Source of the DNA: Methanomassiliicoccus sp.
GTDB lineage: Archaea; Thermoplasmatota; Thermoplasmata; Methanomassiliicoccales; Methanomassiliicoccaceae
NCBI GenBank assembly: GCA_012719175.1
Contig: JAAYAX010000007.1
Coordinates: 1 to 64,000 of the forward strand
Direction of reading: 5' to 3'
Length of the DNA: 64,000 nt
Shown here: positions 61,951 through 64,000 of the stretch, piece after piece
How the letters are laid out: the number at the start of each line of letters is the position of its first letter
Numbering within the stretch: the first letter of the stretch is position 1
The notes under the pieces: generated by a model
Told to the model about the DNA's origin: nothing
The model's database searches: none
The model's input: the letters and a program-made list of their open reading frames with translations, nothing else
Program-made: the position numbers and the translations under genes

Positions 61951-62212
61951 GTTCAGGATGTGTACATTAAATGCAAATGTTCAACAAATTGTATTTACAT
62001 TTATCTCTTGCTTACATAGTAAACCGATATTTAAGGTGATGATGTTTTTATCATCTCTCTACAAAATTTCTTTTTAACCAGGCAGCACTAATATTGTATA
62101 TTTTTTTTCCACACTTACATATTTTTGCTTAGAGAAGAGAAATGGACTTCTAATGACCGCAGACAGTTAAGAGGACTACCTACCTGATTGGAAATAAATC
62201 GCAGTCGTCACT

Positions 62213-62482
62213 ATGATGGCAATGGCACTTGGTGTCCACTATCTGGCGGTTGGCATACTATCGCTATAAAATGTTGGGTCAGTACCCAGTGTGATCGTCG
62301 TCTCCTTTGGCTTCGCGGCTCTCTTCGGTATGACTCTTTGTGCAGTGGCTATGTTGTACAGGTCGACGCTCAAAACGAACAATGCAACGATTGTTGCCAC
62401 GGTGTTGACCTTCTTGATGTTCATGACCCTCGTCACGCAACTGCTCACGATGTCAAATATCGATCCGTTCTTCATGACTTAA
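62213..62482 (+). pseudogene. Small membrane protein, frame interrupted by one TAA
   Basis: From ATG 62213 the frame reads MMAMALGVHYLAVGILSL, then TAA (62267-62269), then continues in the same frame as VSFGFAALFGMTLCAVAMLYRS and VATVLTFLMFMTLVTQLLTM. Three hydrophobic segments suggest one membrane protein with a nonsense change. Alternatively TATAAAA (62265-62271) is a TATA box and a leaderless GTG at 62291 starts a 63-residue two-helix protein. Not recognised. Confidence 0.45.
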
Positions 62483-62596
62483 TAAACAATGCATGGAGAT
62501 ACTTAATCAGCATAATCTAGAAAATCCAATTGACTGGATTCAGTTGAGGAAGTCATTACGCCCCATAAAAAAGGAACGATTGATATGGTGGCACTT

Positions 62597-63721
62597 TCAC
62601 TCTCTCATCTTACCTCCGTCCTTGGAGCCCTGGACGAACGCCTGGAAGTTCGCCGCCGACATCAGCGGAGGGCACTCGCAGGCCATCCCTGCAAGGAAAC
62701 CGTTCTTGAAGTGCTTGTATCGCATGGCGTCCTCGTACGCCTGGTCGTACACCTGCTGGGGGGTGCCATTGTACGCTAGAAGGGTGTCGGTGTTGCCCAT
62801 TATGCAGCACTTGTCCTCGTAGATCTTGGCCACCTTCAGAAGGTCGAAGGGCTTCTGGCCATCATAGGCGACGTGCATTACCGATCCGGGCGGAAAAGGC
62901 ATGTCCTGGCACAGGTGGTAATCCTTACCATGGTCGCCGCACTGGTGGTAGAAGATCCCGGTCGTCCCCGCGTCGAGCTTGACGATCTTCTCTAAAGCTT
63001 CCTTCATGTAGTCGGTGGCGAACTCCTTGCATTGGTCGACCGACATCGTGCTGCTGTTCGCCAGCAGGGTGGCACAAGACGTTTTGAACGGTTTCCCGGG
63101 GTAATGGATAGTTAACGCCTCACAGGCGTTGACGCAGTGGGTCACCACCTTCTTCATTATGCTGTGCGCCAGGTCCGGCTCCTGGATGACCCACATCAGC
63201 ATGTTCTCCGGTGAGACCCAGAAACTGCCTACTACGAACGGCTCGTAGATGAACTGCCATGGCTTGTAGCCCTTGCCGGAGTAACTCTCCACCGCCTTCA
63301 GACCCCGAACGTGCCTTGCCATGGTCGGACCATTTGCCAGCTCCTCGGGCGACAGCGGCTCAAGCTTGTCCGCCTTCTCCACAGTGTCCGCCGGGTACGT
63401 TACGATGTCAGGGGCGGCCATGGGGCCGGTCGGCATCTTGATGGTGCCGCCGTAGTCCTCGTTCCAGTAGACCGCATAGTTCCAGTTCAGGTACGGCATT
63501 ATGCCATGAACCCGGGCGGTGTCCAGCTGCCAAGCGATCGCTTTTTCCGGTTCAGTATAATAATCGTAAAGGGAGTGGCCGTGAGCGGTGGCCGCATAGC
63601 TGCTGACCAGCGGGCTTATGGGAACGTGATCGTGGTCTCCGTTCACGAACATCCTCTTGATGTTCTCCCTCTCCCGGTCATAGTTATCCTTCGTACCCGC
63701 GGGCAGTGAATCCCAGCTCAT
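62597..63721 (-). CDS. UroD-superfamily methyltransferase (MtaA/methylcobamide:CoM type)
   Basis: 374 residues of the uroporphyrinogen decarboxylase/MtaA barrel. The zinc motif HxC is in IFYHQCGDHG and the third cysteine in GMACECPPL near the C-terminus, as in zinc-dependent corrinoid methyltransferases. Other blocks are YLNWNYAVYWNEDYGGTIKMPTG and SFWVSPENMLMWVIQEPDLAH. True UroD lacks the HxC/C set, so methyl transfer between a corrinoid protein and a thiol such as CoM is more likely. No corrinoid protein or activator gene is in the window. Confidence 0.82.
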   Translation of the reverse strand: MSWDSLPAGTKDNYDRERENIKRMFVNGDHDHVPISPLVSSYAATAHGHSLYDYYTEPEKAIAWQLDTARVHGIMPYLNWNYAVYWNEDYGGTIKMPTGPMAAPDIVTYPADTVEKADKLEPLSPEELANGPTMARHVRGLKAVESYSGKGYKPWQFIYEPFVVGSFWVSPENMLMWVIQEPDLAHSIMKKVVTHCVNACEALTIHYPGKPFKTSCATLLANSSTMSVDQCKEFATDYMKEALEKIVKLDAGTTGIFYHQCGDHGKDYHLCQDMPFPPGSVMHVAYDGQKPFDLLKVAKIYEDKCCIMGNTDTLLAYNGTPQQVYDQAYEDAMRYKHFKNGFLAGMACECPPLMSAANFQAFVQGSKDGGKMRE

Positions 63722-63830
63722 ATCCTTCCCCTCGGCATATTCATCCCTTCAGCATCCCGCACACTTTTTCATTCTATATGCACCAATCGTTCATGCCATT
63801 TATGTATGATAAGGTACCAATTAGTTATAC

Positions 63831-64000
63831 CGACCTGATCTGGAACCAAACACACAACCACAGAGCAAATAGGAAGTGCCGGAAGAACGCTTCTAAACCG
63901 GATCAGGTCGATAATTCCTCCTATTGAGGGGGCTGCGCCTTCATCCGAGACAACCTAGTCCGAGATCTATAGCCAAACATCCTATGAGGCGCTGCCCCCT
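63831..64000. repeat. Two inverted-repeat pairs at the window end
   Basis: CGACCTGATCTGG (63831-63843) is the reverse complement of CCGGATCAGGTCG (63898-63910) with one mismatch. AGGGGGCTGCGCCTTCAT (63927-63944) pairs with the last 17-18 bases (reverse complement AGGGGGCAGCGCCTCATA). They could be operator, RNA stem or element ends; the window stops inside the second arm. Confidence 0.6.

Overview
The window reads as a chromosomal segment of a GC-rich archaeon. aIF6, L31e, L39e, S19e, PDCD5, TBP, an archaeal-length SRP RNA, MptE and leaderless-type TATA promoters all point to Archaea. A probable methanogenesis-marker-2 protein, a UroD/MtaA-type methyltransferase, two DUF2769 proteins and split LplA/LplB lipoate ligase suggest Thermoplasmatota, most likely near Methanomassiliicoccales. 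This placement is an inference from gene content, not a phylogeny.

Layout. 1-1157: truncated hisD. 1158-1808: no intact gene, possibly a decayed one. 1809-5904: small redox proteins (thioredoxin-like, parvulin, flavin reductase, rubredoxin/FTR hybrid with partner thioredoxin) and lplB-lplA. 5901-10073: lipA-pdhA-pdhB-pdhC operon, so E1/E2 and lipoylation genes sit together; E3 is not in the window. 10154-12854: two DUF2769 proteins around an SDR, then a cation diffusion facilitator whose 5' end is interrupted by an in-frame TAG. 13298-13624: SRP RNA. 13623-17921: marker-2 protein, a winged-helix-like protein and class III ribonucleotide reductase with shared repeat motifs upstream. 18073-20398: zinc ribbon, site-2 protease, small HTH-like protein. 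20675-27757: dipeptide/oligopeptide ABC transporter with a PKD-bearing binding protein. 28070-33536: pterin biosynthesis, DUF373, MBL hydrolase, then the conserved S19e-PDCD5-L39e-L31e-aIF6 operon. 33902-37458: ubiX, leuS. 37755-43602: two convergent large surface proteins (12 NHL repeats; 11 FN3 repeats). 44108-46708: RHH regulator, a truncated FtsZ-like protein and an ATP-NAD kinase-like protein. 46926-52265: porCDAB-iorAB, ferredoxin-linked 2-oxoacid metabolism. 52613-56729: RNA-binding protein, ATP-cone/Mrr nuclease fusion, TBP (frame-disrupted), an Fpg-like protein without the catalytic proline, and an Fe-S protein.

56800-62500 is visibly AT-richer and gene-poor. An intact tRNA-Leu(UAG) at 59076 lies between a 5' tRNA-Leu fragment (57003) and a 3' tRNA-Leu fragment (60841), with a membrane protein, a G10-tract gene and a beta-propeller protein between them. 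It looks like a tRNA-targeted accessory island. The window closes with the UroD-type methyltransferase and a set of inverted repeats.

The strongest candidates for something new are: the RHH + FtsZ-like pair (the FtsZ-like protein lacks the T7 loop and C-terminal domain) with two operator-like elements at its promoter; the tRNA-Leu islet; and the 12-bp-periodic motif shared by the nrdD neighbourhood and a distant intergenic site. Several genes (TBP, CDF, the G10 gene) are broken by one base or one codon, and resequencing should exclude assembly error before biology is invoked.
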